55,061 nucleotides of DNA from Bacillota bacterium (GTDB lineage: Bacteria; Bacillota; Sulfobacillia; Sulfobacillales; Sulfobacillaceae). Position 1 is the first letter of the stretch; each line of letters starts with the position of its first letter. The DNA lies in NCBI GenBank assembly GCA_021797825.1, contig JAJZZA010000017.1:1-55061 (forward strand). Direction: 5' to 3'. The translations under genes and the position numbers were made by a program. Shown here in pieces: positions 8,362-17,247 of this stretch. The notes under the pieces were generated by a model. The model made no database searches, was not told the DNA's origin, and worked only from the letters and a program-made list of their open reading frames with translations.

Positions 8362-8882
8362 ATGATCGCCTCCCGACTCTATTCCGCGTCCAACGGACGT
8401 GGTAGGAACAGAATAGGGGAAATACGGGGGGGAGTTCCTATCCTTCTCTAAAACCATTCGGCAAGCACTGACACCACTCGCTGTCCAGAAGGTTAGGCTC
8501 CTCCCCGGGTCGGTGCCAACCCGGCTTGCTTCGAGCTTATTACCGAATCACCCCACCCCCAATTTTCGTGGGATTCCAAGCAATGAACCGGCCATACCAA
8601 GAGAAGGCTGGCGCAAGTGAGTTCTTGGCCGTCCGCCCTTACCGGGGCGTGCGCGGGTTATTCGCCACACTGATTGAGCATGGTGACGCGGCGGGGTTTC
8701 CTCCCGCCCCGGTTGTCCGGGGACGCATGACGCACGGTGCCGATTAGACTCCGTGACACACGCCCCCAGGGCATCCGCTTTGAACCCGGTCGTGATCAGG
8801 GATCCGGTGGTAAGCCCCCATTCGCGGCGCAAGCCATGCACAATGTCCCGTTCATCGTTTCCGCCCGGGGGTCCAACATGTG
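8362..8882. other. No supported gene
   Basis: About 520 bases upstream of the pilin gene and downstream of the amidohydrolase gene. Open frames on both strands (for example 8548-8907 minus) lack ribosome binding sites and recognisable motifs. The pilin promoter should lie near 8365-8450, but I see no clear boxes. Confidence 0.4.
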
Positions 8883-9743
8883 CTAACGGGCTTGCAGACG
8901 GTCCCAAAGACGAGCTCCGTTAAGCTGCATCCATGCCTCTTTCGTGGCGGCAGTGATGGGGAGATTTTGCATTTCGGCAATGGCCCGTCCAAACGACATG
9001 ATAGGCCAATCCGTGGCAAACAGAACCTGTTCACGGAGAACATTCTGTCCGAAATGCAACAACATTTCCCATCCCGACCCGGGCACGGCCAGATACTTCG
9101 GGGCAAGTCCACCTAGTTCGATATAGACGGTGGGGTGTTTACGGGCTATCGCCACCATATCCGCAACCCATGGCCACGCGCCATGGCAGGCAATGATCGT
9201 TAAATCCGGAAAGTCACAGGCGATCGTATCGAGATATAGCGGATGGTCGTAGTTCAGTGAATGTCGTCGCGAATAGTTGATGCCGGTATGCAGAGCGACC
9301 GGAATCCCCAGCGCCTCCGCTTCCGCGTAAAGCGGGTACAGGTGCCGGTCCACCGGTTCCATCTCCAGAAAGCACGGCTGTAGGTTGAGTCCGCGAAGAC
9401 CCAATTCGTAAGTCCGTCGCAGTTCAGCCACGGCAGAACGAATGCGCGAGGTATTGACCGTGGCAAACCCGATAAAGGTGTCCGGATGCCTCATCTGCAG
9501 TTCCAGAACATGCTCATTGAGACGGTGTGCGTCCTCCTCGGGAAATTCCCGTTCCGCGTGCAGAAACGCCCGCGCCACATCGTTATTGCGCATCTCGTCC
9601 ATCAGGTTTTCATCCGTCGCCCGGTAGTGGTCTCCGTATTGGATTACCTGGTTGTACTGCTCCATGTACGAGGGGAGCTCCAAAGGACGCAGATCGGAGT
9701 TCCGGTCGGGTAGGGTGACGCGAACACGAGCATCAACGATCAT
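8883..9743 (-). CDS. Amidohydrolase_2 (ACMSD-like) family protein without the N-terminal HxH
   Basis: A 286-residue TIM-barrel hydrolase or decarboxylase of the amidohydrolase-2 group. ATG 9743 is preceded by GAGGGAG with a four-base gap. Recognisable parts are GIPVALHTGINYSRRHS (metal His), LTIIACHGAWPWV and the final metal Asp in FATDWPIMSFGRA. The usual N-terminal metal-binding HxH is absent: the protein begins MIVDARVRVTL. It may still bind one metal or have a changed mechanism. It is the last gene of an operon behind an APC permease and a PaaK-like CoA ligase, which suggests catabolism of an aromatic or other carboxylic acid. Confidence 0.75.
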   Translation of the reverse strand: MIVDARVRVTLPDRNSDLRPLELPSYMEQYNQVIQYGDHYRATDENLMDEMRNNDVARAFLHAEREFPEEDAHRLNEHVLELQMRHPDTFIGFATVNTSRIRSAVAELRRTYELGLRGLNLQPCFLEMEPVDRHLYPLYAEAEALGIPVALHTGINYSRRHSLNYDHPLYLDTIACDFPDLTIIACHGAWPWVADMVAIARKHPTVYIELGGLAPKYLAVPGSGWEMLLHFGQNVLREQVLFATDWPIMSFGRAIAEMQNLPITAATKEAWMQLNGARLWDRLQAR

Positions 9744-9764
9744 AAGACTCCCTCTTTTCCACAC

Positions 9765-11054
9765 CTAGTAGGTGCGTTCGATATACCGCGTCTTGCCCTC
9801 AGCCGGGGGGAGACTAGCCAGGGCGCAAGGCCGGATGTCGCACGGTGCATGCAGCGAATCCGCCATAAGCTTTTGCAAGCGCGCTACGGCGGTCTCCAGA
9901 TTTGTGGAATCGATCTCCACCTGGATAGTGATTCGATCCAGGGCACCCGGTCTATCGACCAAAATCCGGAACTCACCGAACTCCGGGCCAGCTCGCCGTA
10001 TGACCGTGTGAATGGCCGACGGAAAAACGTTTACCCCTCGCACCCAGAGCATATCGTCGGCCCGTCCCAGCACTTCGAACCGGAGCGACTTCCTTCCACA
10101 CTGACAGCCGTCCGTGCCAAGTATCCGTATATGGTCTCCAGACCGATATCTCACTAAGGGACTGGCCTCTCTGAAGATGGTCGTAAAAACCGCTTCCCCG
10201 GAAACCCCTGGACCAATCCGCACGGGTTCGTTGGTATTCACGTCGATCAGCTCCATGATGAGCTCGGGCGCTCCCACAAAGTGCAAACCCTGACGCGCAT
10301 CGCATTCCGAAGCGAACTGGGACAGCACTTCCGAAAGCCCATAGTTGGCATTCATCGGTGTTAGACCGAAGAGGTCACGTAATTGTTTTTGGACCTCTGG
10401 AATCGCGGCTCCGGGTTCCCCGCCAAAAAATCCCTTTTTGATACCCAGTTCTTTCGGGTCCAGATTGTAATCATCCTGCAATGTCCGGGCCAGGTGCAGC
10501 GGGTAGGAGGGCGTGGTGTGCATCGCAGTCGGGCGGAGAATCTTGGCCAGCTCGATAAATGTGGCCGTCGCATGGACGCCGATGGGGACCACGGTTGCCC
10601 CTAATTTTTCCCCACTGAGATGGTCGGTCACGCCCCCCGAATACATCGAGTAGTTAAATACGTGAAAAACGATGTCTTCCGGACGAAGTCCGGCGGTCCA
10701 CAACGCCCTCGCTCCCACCTCCGCGATGATGGCCGCATCGTGTTGGGTCAAGGCGGTCAGGAGGGGTTTGCCTGTCGTACCGCCAGTCCCGTGAATGCGG
10801 ATAATGTCGGTCATCGGAACGGCAACGTACCGTCCCAGCGGCGGGTAGGCGGCTTGCTCGGCCGCCAATTCTCGTTTCCAGAGAAAGGGAAGGTGTTGAA
10901 GTTCTTCCAAAGAGCGCAACGCGTCTTTAGGCAGCCGGTCAGCATAAAACCCATTGCCCCGCAGACGGTTGAGCAACCCGTTCAGGCCTTCCAAGTGCCG
11001 CGCCTCCAGCTCCCTCATCGATAACGTCTCAAGGTCCGGGTCCCACAACAACAT
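9765..11054 (-). CDS. Phenylacetate-CoA ligase (PaaK)-like AMP ligase
   Basis: A 429-residue AMP-forming CoA ligase of the PaaK size class. The nucleotide-binding P-loop is IIRIHGTGGTTGKPLL near residue 90. Later come FGGEPG, NANYGLSEV and a C-terminal domain with LVRYRSGDHIRI, CQCGRKSLRFEVLGRADDM and GVNVFPSAI, all typical of PaaK-type enzymes. It should activate an aryl or related carboxylate to its CoA thioester in the cytoplasm. The ATG at 11054 is one base after the permease stop, so the genes are co-translated. The exact acid is unknown; no paa ring-oxygenase genes are present. Confidence 0.85.
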   Translation of the reverse strand: MLLWDPDLETLSMRELEARHLEGLNGLLNRLRGNGFYADRLPKDALRSLEELQHLPFLWKRELAAEQAAYPPLGRYVAVPMTDIIRIHGTGGTTGKPLLTALTQHDAAIIAEVGARALWTAGLRPEDIVFHVFNYSMYSGGVTDHLSGEKLGATVVPIGVHATATFIELAKILRPTAMHTTPSYPLHLARTLQDDYNLDPKELGIKKGFFGGEPGAAIPEVQKQLRDLFGLTPMNANYGLSEVLSQFASECDARQGLHFVGAPELIMELIDVNTNEPVRIGPGVSGEAVFTTIFREASPLVRYRSGDHIRILGTDGCQCGRKSLRFEVLGRADDMLWVRGVNVFPSAIHTVIRRAGPEFGEFRILVDRPGALDRITIQVEIDSTNLETAVARLQKLMADSLHAPCDIRPCALASLPPAEGKTRYIERTY

Positions 11055-11055
11055 G

Positions 11056-12474
11056 TTACATCACTCTTTCTTCCGGAGCTTCCGGAACGAGCGTCGCGAT
11101 GTTGTCCGCTGTAAGCCGCCGGCTCATCGCAGTGTAGGACAAGGCCAGTCCCAAGACCAGCCATATTCCCACAATCCACGGGCCTAAACTAATCGGGTAA
11201 GGCGGATAAGGCACCACCGAGGCATAAAGGGGCAACAACATCAATGCGATGGCTACCAGGGGCACCACGATGTGCAAGAGAACATTACGTTCGGCCCGAA
11301 ATTCCCGATTGTAGGCCACGATGGTCGATACGGCCCCCCCGATGATGTAATAGGCAATAATCACCAAAATGGTGACTATCTCTCCATCCCAGCCGATGGC
11401 GTTCAGTGGTCCGCCCTGCCACAGCCCAATTGCGATGGCGAACACGACGCTGAACAACGCCTGAAACCAGATGGCCACGGTAGGGGTTTTGAATCGCGGA
11501 TGCAGGGTAGCCGTGACCGCAGGTAGGGCGTTCGCTCTGCCCATGGCATACATAACCCTGGTCACTGCCGAGGCCGAAGAATTTATCACCGCGATGGATG
11601 AGTTGAGTACCGCAAACAACATGATCACTTCGGCAAAGACAGAGATCTTGCGCGATAACACCACCCAGGAGTCAGCGTTATAGGTAGCCATATGGGTAAT
11701 GCCGGTTTGGGCCAAACCCGCATACGTCGTCAACAAATAAAAAACCCCGACCAACACCGGAGCCATAATCAGCACACGTTCTACAAAGGACCGAGGTTGA
11801 CGCGTTTCTTCGGCCATGGGAACCACCGCCTCAAAGCCTATGAACGCAAAGATCACCCAAATCATCCCCAAGAAAATTCCGGACCACCCATGCACCGCGA
11901 ACGTGGGGGTAAACGCCTCCAGGGTATTGTGTGATCCGGGTTGTGCCATGAAAAGCAGGGCCAGAACGCTGAATACCAAAATCTCAATACTGCCCAAGAT
12001 AACCCCTGAACGCATAGACACCCCCACACCCCGGTACATCAAAATATACACGAAGAGTGCGGCCAGGATGACCCATAGCCAAAACGGCGTATTCACATGG
12101 ACAAGCGCCAAAATCTGTTGCGCGGAAAATGCGACGCCCCACAATCCCAAGGCTGGCGTTAGATTCTCGGCCAACAAGATACTCCACCCGATGAGAAAGC
12201 CGGCTCGGGGCCCCAAGGTCTTGCTGCCGTAAGTGTAGAATCCGCCAGCCGACGGATACTTCTTGGCCAGTTGCCCCACCGTCATGGCCAACAGCAGGAT
12301 TGCAATTCCCGCCAGGATAACCGAAAGCGGAAGCCCCCCGGCAGCAAATGCCGCCGCTGCGGGAATAGCCAGCAGCACGCTGAATCCGGGCCCCATATGG
12401 GTGATGGACTGAAACAACAGCGAACTGTATCCCACATCTTGCTTGAGGCCATCATTTTCCAGACGGTTCACCAT
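11056..12474 (-). CDS. APC-family amino acid/organic acid permease
   Basis: A 472-residue, twelve-helix permease of the amino acid-polyamine-organocation superfamily, with GPGFSVLLAIPAAAAFAAGG near the N-terminus and IWVIFAFIGFEAVVPMAEET in the middle. The upstream ATG at 12483 lies directly against the GAGGAG box, so the second ATG at 12474, nine bases from the box, is the better start. It is the first gene of a permease, CoA-ligase and amidohydrolase operon. The import of the substrate used by those enzymes is the natural inference. A shared near-palindrome with the TetR gene lies about 170 bases upstream. Confidence 0.8.
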   Translation of the reverse strand: MVNRLENDGLKQDVGYSSLLFQSITHMGPGFSVLLAIPAAAAFAAGGLPLSVILAGIAILLLAMTVGQLAKKYPSAGGFYTYGSKTLGPRAGFLIGWSILLAENLTPALGLWGVAFSAQQILALVHVNTPFWLWVILAALFVYILMYRGVGVSMRSGVILGSIEILVFSVLALLFMAQPGSHNTLEAFTPTFAVHGWSGIFLGMIWVIFAFIGFEAVVPMAEETRQPRSFVERVLIMAPVLVGVFYLLTTYAGLAQTGITHMATYNADSWVVLSRKISVFAEVIMLFAVLNSSIAVINSSASAVTRVMYAMGRANALPAVTATLHPRFKTPTVAIWFQALFSVVFAIAIGLWQGGPLNAIGWDGEIVTILVIIAYYIIGGAVSTIVAYNREFRAERNVLLHIVVPLVAIALMLLPLYASVVPYPPYPISLGPWIVGIWLVLGLALSYTAMSRRLTADNIATLVPEAPEERVM

Positions 12475-12813
12475 TTTTTTCATCTCCTCTTAATACATCA
12501 AGTTTCTCGACTGCCTCCCGTTCCGCGGTCATTGGCGAGAGGTTGCCCGATCCCTCTGGCTGGTGGGGAAAAACATCTCTTTAGTGGGTGCCGTTCCGTC
12601 ATCCGTCGGGTCTTCGACTGCCTACTCTTTGTCGGTTTCCGGGGAATCTGTCGAACGCTCGATAGATTCCTGAGGTCACAAGACCACCCTCGCCGCGCAA
12701 TCGAAAGCGTCTTAGCAACAAATCAACCCATCTGCGCACCAGACTCAGCTGGTTCACCAGACTCAATCACGGATCCTACGGGGTACGGTCTACCAGACGA
12801 TGGCTGTCCCTGC
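12475..12813. other. Promoter region of the permease operon
   Basis: About 340 bases separate the TetR gene from the permease operon. The region holds a putative TetR-type operator (12652-12661). No -35/-10 pair was clear enough to mark. Confidence 0.4.
12652..12661. promoter_or_regulatory. Putative TetR operator upstream of the permease operon
   Basis: The near-palindrome CGAACGCTCG lies here, read as CGAGCGTTCG on the minus strand. The same ten bases (eleven with the preceding T) recur at 13447-13456, just upstream of the TetR gene start. Two copies at the two promoters that this regulator would be expected to control make an operator likely. Confidence 0.5.
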
Positions 12814-13434
12814 TCACGTCCTGCCCGCGATTGACCCCCATGCTCCCTCCCCGTTCGATACCCCCCGGATCGCCAGGGTGGCATACATTTCAGCAATCTG
12901 CTCCGCGGAATAGCGCCCGGTCTGGCGGTACCAGCCGATCACACCGGTCGCCATCGACAACAACGCATAGCTGGCGATGTTGACGTCCGCTACCCTAAAG
13001 ACTCCGGACGCCTTCCCCTCATGCAGAATGTTCTTAAACATCTGCTCATACTCATCTCTAAGGGATTTTATGGTGGTACGACTTTCATCGGACAAAGCCC
13101 GCATCTCCGTGTCGACGATCGTGGCCTCCTCAGGAAACTCGCAGTGAAAACACACATGAAACCGCACGGCCTCGTACAACTGCTCTCTAGGACCATCCAT
13201 TGCCGACAACCGTCTTTCCAGTCCCCGGATGAGCCTCAGCAAGACAGATGACATGATGTTCGCCAACAACGCCTCTTTGGATGGGAAGTAATAGTATAAC
13301 GTCGGCATTTGGATGCTGACCTGGGCTGCAATCGTGCGCATGGAGGTGGCGTGGAAACCCGCCGAGTAAAATAGACGGGCGGCTACCGCATAGATTTCTT
13401 CACGCCGGATTTCGGAGGAAGTCTGCAACACCAT
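12814..13434 (-). CDS. TetR/AcrR-family transcriptional regulator
   Basis: A 206-residue regulator with a typical TetR N-terminal HTH (about residues 7-55: EEIYAVAARLFYSAGFHATS, then MPTLYYYFPSKEALLANI) and a helical ligand-binding domain. Two in-frame ATGs exist; 13434 lies seven bases after AAAGG and is preferred over 13440. It lies upstream of and in line with the permease/PaaK/amidohydrolase operon. The TetR class commonly represses acyl-CoA or aromatic-acid degradation genes and responds to CoA esters, which would fit this operon. A putative operator lies just upstream of its own start. Confidence 0.85.
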   Translation of the reverse strand: MVLQTSSEIRREEIYAVAARLFYSAGFHATSMRTIAAQVSIQMPTLYYYFPSKEALLANIMSSVLLRLIRGLERRLSAMDGPREQLYEAVRFHVCFHCEFPEEATIVDTEMRALSDESRTTIKSLRDEYEQMFKNILHEGKASGVFRVADVNIASYALLSMATGVIGWYRQTGRYSAEQIAEMYATLAIRGVSNGEGAWGSIAGRT

Positions 13435-13446
13435 CACCATGCCTTT

Positions 13447-13456
13447 CGAGCGTTCG
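13447..13456. promoter_or_regulatory. Putative TetR operator at its own gene
   Basis: CGAGCGTTCG, flanked as CCTTTCGAGCGTTCGGTAGG, lies about 13 bases upstream of the TetR start codon. It shares eleven bases (TCGAGCGTTCG) with the site upstream of the permease operon. Its position suggests autorepression. Confidence 0.5.
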
Positions 13457-13681
13457 GTAGGATTTTGTACAGTGGGGCATATTCGCTGTTACTAGTGCAA
13501 ATTCCTTCTTTTCAGACTCGTCCGACAGAAAAACTTTTCGATCTGAGCCGGTGTGCGGTGCGAGGCTTGCTAACAAGTCCGCGCCATGCTGCACCGCCAG
13601 ATGAGGCGGACCCCTCCAAACCGCTCTGAGGGGAGCTTTCAAACGATCGTCAGCGACTGAGGATAAAAGGCTTGGTCATAA
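13457..13681. other. Non-coding stretch before the intron-like element
   Basis: Nothing recognisable; short frames only. Confidence 0.4.
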
Positions 13682-14082
13682 GCGCGACGGAAAAGGCGGA
13701 ACCGACTCCGTCAGGTGACTGGGGGAGTTGAACGCAAGGGAACCGTTGCCGGCGTCGAAAGCGTAGGGACGTCATCAAAACCGGGGGATAGCATTTTGTC
13801 ACAGTTCAGCCAATCTTTCACTGGACGGACCCCAAAATCCGGGTGCCCCTCGAGCGTCATGGTGTTGTGATGTTGGCGTTCTTAGTCTATCGGGAATCCC
13901 GATAGCTGAACGAGGGAGGTGAAGATCTCCGATAATCAGCGAAATACGGCACACCAGGCCGACCACTGGTTTGGCTGTGAGCCATACTGAAATGGACAGC
14001 CGGATGCGCTAAGAAGTGCCAATCCGGTTTCGAGAGGAGAGACGGGGAAACCGCGCCAGTGACGCCCTGTCTCTTCCTCTAC
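13682..14082 (+). ncRNA. Probable group II intron remnant without ORF
   Basis: Bases 13996-14031 read as a domain V: AGCCGGATGCG, an AAGA-type loop, then a bulge and ATCCGGTTTC, with the AGC catalytic triad at the start of the 5' arm. A domain-VI-like imperfect hairpin follows (arms GGAGAGACGGG and CCCTGTCTCTTCC) and ends in CTCTAC, a common bacterial group II intron 3' end. Upstream, GAGTTGAACGCAAGGGAAC and GTCGAAAGCGTAGGG resemble domain I segments. A perfect hairpin lies at 13887-13905. The 5' end (GCGCGACGG at 13682) is a guess. No reverse transcriptase remains, so it would need help to move or splice. Confidence 0.45.
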
Positions 14083-14788
14083 GGTTCAGCGGTGGCCGGC
14101 ATGAAGACGGCAGCCCCGCACGCAGGCTCCGGCGTGGAACGTGGCACCCTCGACTATGATGGCAAAACTGGTGGTAGTGAGAAAGCCTCGAAATTATAAT
14201 CTCCTGGAGCATTTAAGGCGAAGACTTGGATGGGTCATGATTGCGGCCAGCGCCGCCGAAGCCGGGGGCCACCACCCATGTCGCCAAAAAAGAGAGCACA
14301 CAACACACACAAGCCCAAAACCGATTCTTCGTGGGGCTAGACCTTGCGGAGGGCGGAATTGTGCCAGTTCGCAACGGTCGGCTTATCGCGCCGCACCGAA
14401 CGGTGAGTGACGGGGATTGTTATTGGAAGCAATCTATGGCAACGTGGTTTTGAAGAAAACCCGCCACTTATGACGGAACGGGTAAACGTCGTCCACGGAA
14501 ATCCCGGGATGGTCGGATGATTTCGCCAAAAGGAGTGATGGGTGTTCTTAGTTATTGGGTTTACCGGCCCAATGCATGCTTTTCACCCTGTAGATCTGGG
14601 GGGTGTCATTCTTCGGCACACAATTTCGTGGTTGACAATCGTGCCTATGCTTTTGTATCCGCACGGCCTATGAGTACAATGGCCAAAAGCTGTTGCCAGA
14701 AGCGATAATCGTTGCATTATGACGCGAACATGTTTTGTAAACGTTAATCGCGGGTATTATTAATGGTGTGAGGGGTGACACTACCATA
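14083..14788. other. No supported gene downstream of the intron-like element
   Basis: About 700 bases up to the DeoR-type gene. Small frames such as 14241-14453 plus lack ribosome binding sites. The DeoR promoter should be near 14700-14770 (TTGTAA and TATTAT occur but with poor spacing). Confidence 0.4.
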
Positions 14789-15550
14789 ATGAACAAAGGT
14801 CTTACGACCAGACGGCAGAAAATTTTAGATATGGCGATACAGCATGACTCGGTGCGTGTAGATGATTTGGCACAGATTTTCAATGTCTCCACAGAAACGA
14901 TTCGGCGGGATCTGGACCGCATGGCTGCCGAGGGGCTGTTGGTGCGGACGCATGGAGGAGCCATCCTGCAGTTTGAATCGGAAGCACAACGATCTTACGC
15001 TCAACGAGAGGTTCTTCGATCTGATGCTAAGCAACGGATGGCGGTCGCGGCTATAACCAAACTTCCGACAGCGGGTTCAGTTTTGATTGATGCCGGAACG
15101 ACCACCACGGCCATCGCGGAACGCATGCCCAACAATCCTCATCTCAACATCGTGACCAACGCTTTGACCGTTGTCTATGCGCTCGCCAAGAACCGGTCAC
15201 AGGCTCAACTGCTGGGGGGCACTGTCCGGTGGGAGAGTTTTGCGGCCGTTGGACCCCGAACCATTATGCAACTTCATGATATGACTTTTGATGTCGCATT
15301 TATTGGTTGTAATAGCATGGATGTGCATGGTTTCTACACAGCTATAGAAGAAGAGGCTCTTAGCAAGGCAGCGATGGCCAGACAATCGCGCACTGTCATC
15401 CTGGTTGCTGACGGGGCAAAATTTCGCACTCCCGACTTTGCGCGGATCGGCAGCTGGGATATGATTCATAGCCTGATTACGGATGGACCGGTTCCCCTGA
15501 ATATTTTATCCACGTTGCATGCCAAGTCGGTTGAATTGGTGCTCGTATAA
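14789..15550 (+). CDS. DeoR/GlpR-family transcriptional regulator
   Basis: A 253-residue DeoR-family repressor. The N-terminal winged HTH (TTRRQKILDMAI, VRVDDLAQIFNVSTETIRRD, HGGA) is followed by a ribose-isomerase-like sensor domain with DAGTTTTAIAERM and NALTVVYAL. ATG 14789 is chosen, with GAGGGGTGA ten bases upstream; a GTG at 14768 is less well placed. Such proteins usually sense a sugar phosphate and control sugar uptake and kinase genes. The PfkB-type kinase (convergent) and the MFS transporter lie next door, so control of those is the natural hypothesis. Confidence 0.85.
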   Translation: MNKGLTTRRQKILDMAIQHDSVRVDDLAQIFNVSTETIRRDLDRMAAEGLLVRTHGGAILQFESEAQRSYAQREVLRSDAKQRMAVAAITKLPTAGSVLIDAGTTTTAIAERMPNNPHLNIVTNALTVVYALAKNRSQAQLLGGTVRWESFAAVGPRTIMQLHDMTFDVAFIGCNSMDVHGFYTAIEEEALSKAAMARQSRTVILVADGAKFRTPDFARIGSWDMIHSLITDGPVPLNILSTLHAKSVELVLV

Positions 15551-15848
15551 GGATGGAGTTCGGCGCAAACCCGTTACGCATGGGCTGTTGGGACGGCGCT
15601 AGCCATCATTGGTCCCGATCCGCTCGGCGGACTGTTGTGGCAAGAGCTTATTCGGGAGGAGACTGATGTGAGTTGTGGTCGCGACCTGGAGAAATTGCCG
15701 TCAACACGGACGGACGTATGAATGGATGCGGTAGGTTAGCGCAGGTTTTGCCACGGACTGGCTCTTCGGGCTATCAGTCGCCTAAAACCCGCTACCATTT
15801 ACCACAGGGTAGAGTCAGAACGAACTGTCTTTATTCAATGTGCCAATG

Positions 15849-16787
15849 TCAATCCTGAGATACAGTCCCCGCTTCAATTATCTTAATTTGTGGGAATACG
15901 GCAGCCACATCGTCTAATGCTATTTCCGGCGTAATGCTTTTGGCATTCACGACCGAGCAAGCAGCAGCAAACTGCACTGCATATACCACATCCGAAGTGC
16001 GCACCCAGGCTGCGGCAACCCCGGCTAAATACGCATCACCCGACCCAGTCGGATTAATAGCGTCAACATGTGGCACGGCAATATCAATGAATCGATTTCG
16101 ATAACGCAACAGGGATCCTTTGTGTCCGCGAGTTACGATTAGTAGCTCAATGTTAGACAACACATTACTCGACATCATTTCCCGAAGATCGCCTCGACCT
16201 AACCCCAATCCTCGAAACTCGCGTTCGTTCACTTTAACCAACCATGGTTGACCTTTTAGGGTTTGCCACAGTGGCTCCCCGTGACAATCCACCATCGCCG
16301 TAACAGTTTTTGTCTTTCGTTTTACTTCTTGAAGAATATCGAGGTAAAAATTCGGGTCGACTCCCTCGGCGAGGCTCCCGCCAAATATTAGAACATCATC
16401 ATTTTGTATTTCATCTACCACTGTTTCTTGCAACCGGTGTTGTTCTGCCCTACCAATGACGGGTCCTTTCTCATTAATCACGGTGACGTGATGTAACTGT
16501 TCTTCGATGTAAATGTTACATATGCGTGTATCCTCTTTTACCTGCACGCAATGGTTCACGATGCCAAGCCGAGCACATTCGCTATCCAAATACTGACCTG
16601 TTAATCCTCCTAAGAACCCATAAAGTCGAACTTGGTGTCCTAACGTACGCAAAAAGCGAGCTACATTAAATCCTTTTCCGCCCGCCGTGACGCAACTGCT
16701 TACAGGCCGATTCACCTCACCTAAGACGATCGCATTCAACACATGAGTTCGGTCCATGGCGAGGTTACCCGCGACAACATGGATCAC
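15849..16787 (-). CDS. PfkB-family sugar-phosphate kinase (1-phosphofructokinase/tagatose-6-P kinase type)
   Basis: A 312-residue ribokinase-superfamily enzyme. Signature 1 is VTAGGKGFNVARFLRTLG and signature 2, with the catalytic Asp, is NPTGSGDAYLAGVAAAW, the form found in 1-phosphofructokinase and tagatose-6-phosphate kinase. GTG 16787 follows GAGGAGGAG by eight bases; the longer open frame upstream is ignored. It would phosphorylate a sugar phosphate with ATP in the cytoplasm. The gene converges on the DeoR regulator and lies downstream of the MFS transporter on the same strand with a 460-base gap. No PTS genes are nearby, so the source of the phosphorylated sugar is unclear. Confidence 0.82.
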   Translation of the reverse strand: MIHVVAGNLAMDRTHVLNAIVLGEVNRPVSSCVTAGGKGFNVARFLRTLGHQVRLYGFLGGLTGQYLDSECARLGIVNHCVQVKEDTRICNIYIEEQLHHVTVINEKGPVIGRAEQHRLQETVVDEIQNDDVLIFGGSLAEGVDPNFYLDILQEVKRKTKTVTAMVDCHGEPLWQTLKGQPWLVKVNEREFRGLGLGRGDLREMMSSNVLSNIELLIVTRGHKGSLLRYRNRFIDIAVPHVDAINPTGSGDAYLAGVAAAWVRTSDVVYAVQFAAACSVVNAKSITPEIALDDVAAVFPQIKIIEAGTVSQD

Positions 16788-17247
16788 AACCAGTCTCCTC
16801 CTCTGACAATGTTTATAACTCGGCTTTGGGTTCATCACGAGCAACTGACCATTTCGAGTCGGTGCAATTCGGAACTCCACCAGAGCTTGCCCTCGCAGCA
16901 GGATAATGTGTCTGGTTTACACTCGTGAGAGCTTGCCTTAAGCGCAACCCGAGCGAATCTTCCATACCGCTTAAGAGAACTCCCAACCGCTCAAGATTTT
17001 TTCGCCCAAGCGGTTGGGATCCCCCGTTTCCCCTTTTTTGGGGTCTTCGCATGACTACGGTGCGAAAGGGGAATACGCGAGCAGTAAGACGCATACATCG
17101 TCAGATGAGTCAGGCGATCATCCCTTTATTGTTTAGATGCGAAGCGACCCTCACTGCCTCGTTTGTGAGAGGGATTCGGCGCCATATTCTTGAAAAATGG
17201 CCTCCGACCAAGCTCTCGATGGGTGTCGTGAAATAACACCCGTGAAA
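16788..17247. other. Intergenic region between MFS gene and kinase gene
   Basis: About 460 bases. It holds one 10-bp perfect inverted repeat (16982-17018) and no supported gene. Confidence 0.5.
16982..17018. repeat. 10-bp perfect inverted repeat with 17-base spacer
   Basis: CCCAACCGCT at 16982-16991 pairs with AGCGGTTGGG at 17009-17018. There is no T-run after either arm, so it is not a standard terminator. It lies upstream of the PfkB kinase gene and downstream of the MFS gene, so an operator for the DeoR regulator or an RNA hairpin is possible. Confidence 0.45.

Noticed and set aside
14241-14453. Possible IS110-like N-terminus (FFVGLDLAEGG)
   Set aside because: Only one short phrase resembles the family and there is no further transposase sequence.
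15551-15697. Open frame continuing after the DeoR stop in the same frame
   Set aside because: About 48 codons without a start codon near its beginning; it could suggest stop readthrough, but nothing else supports that.
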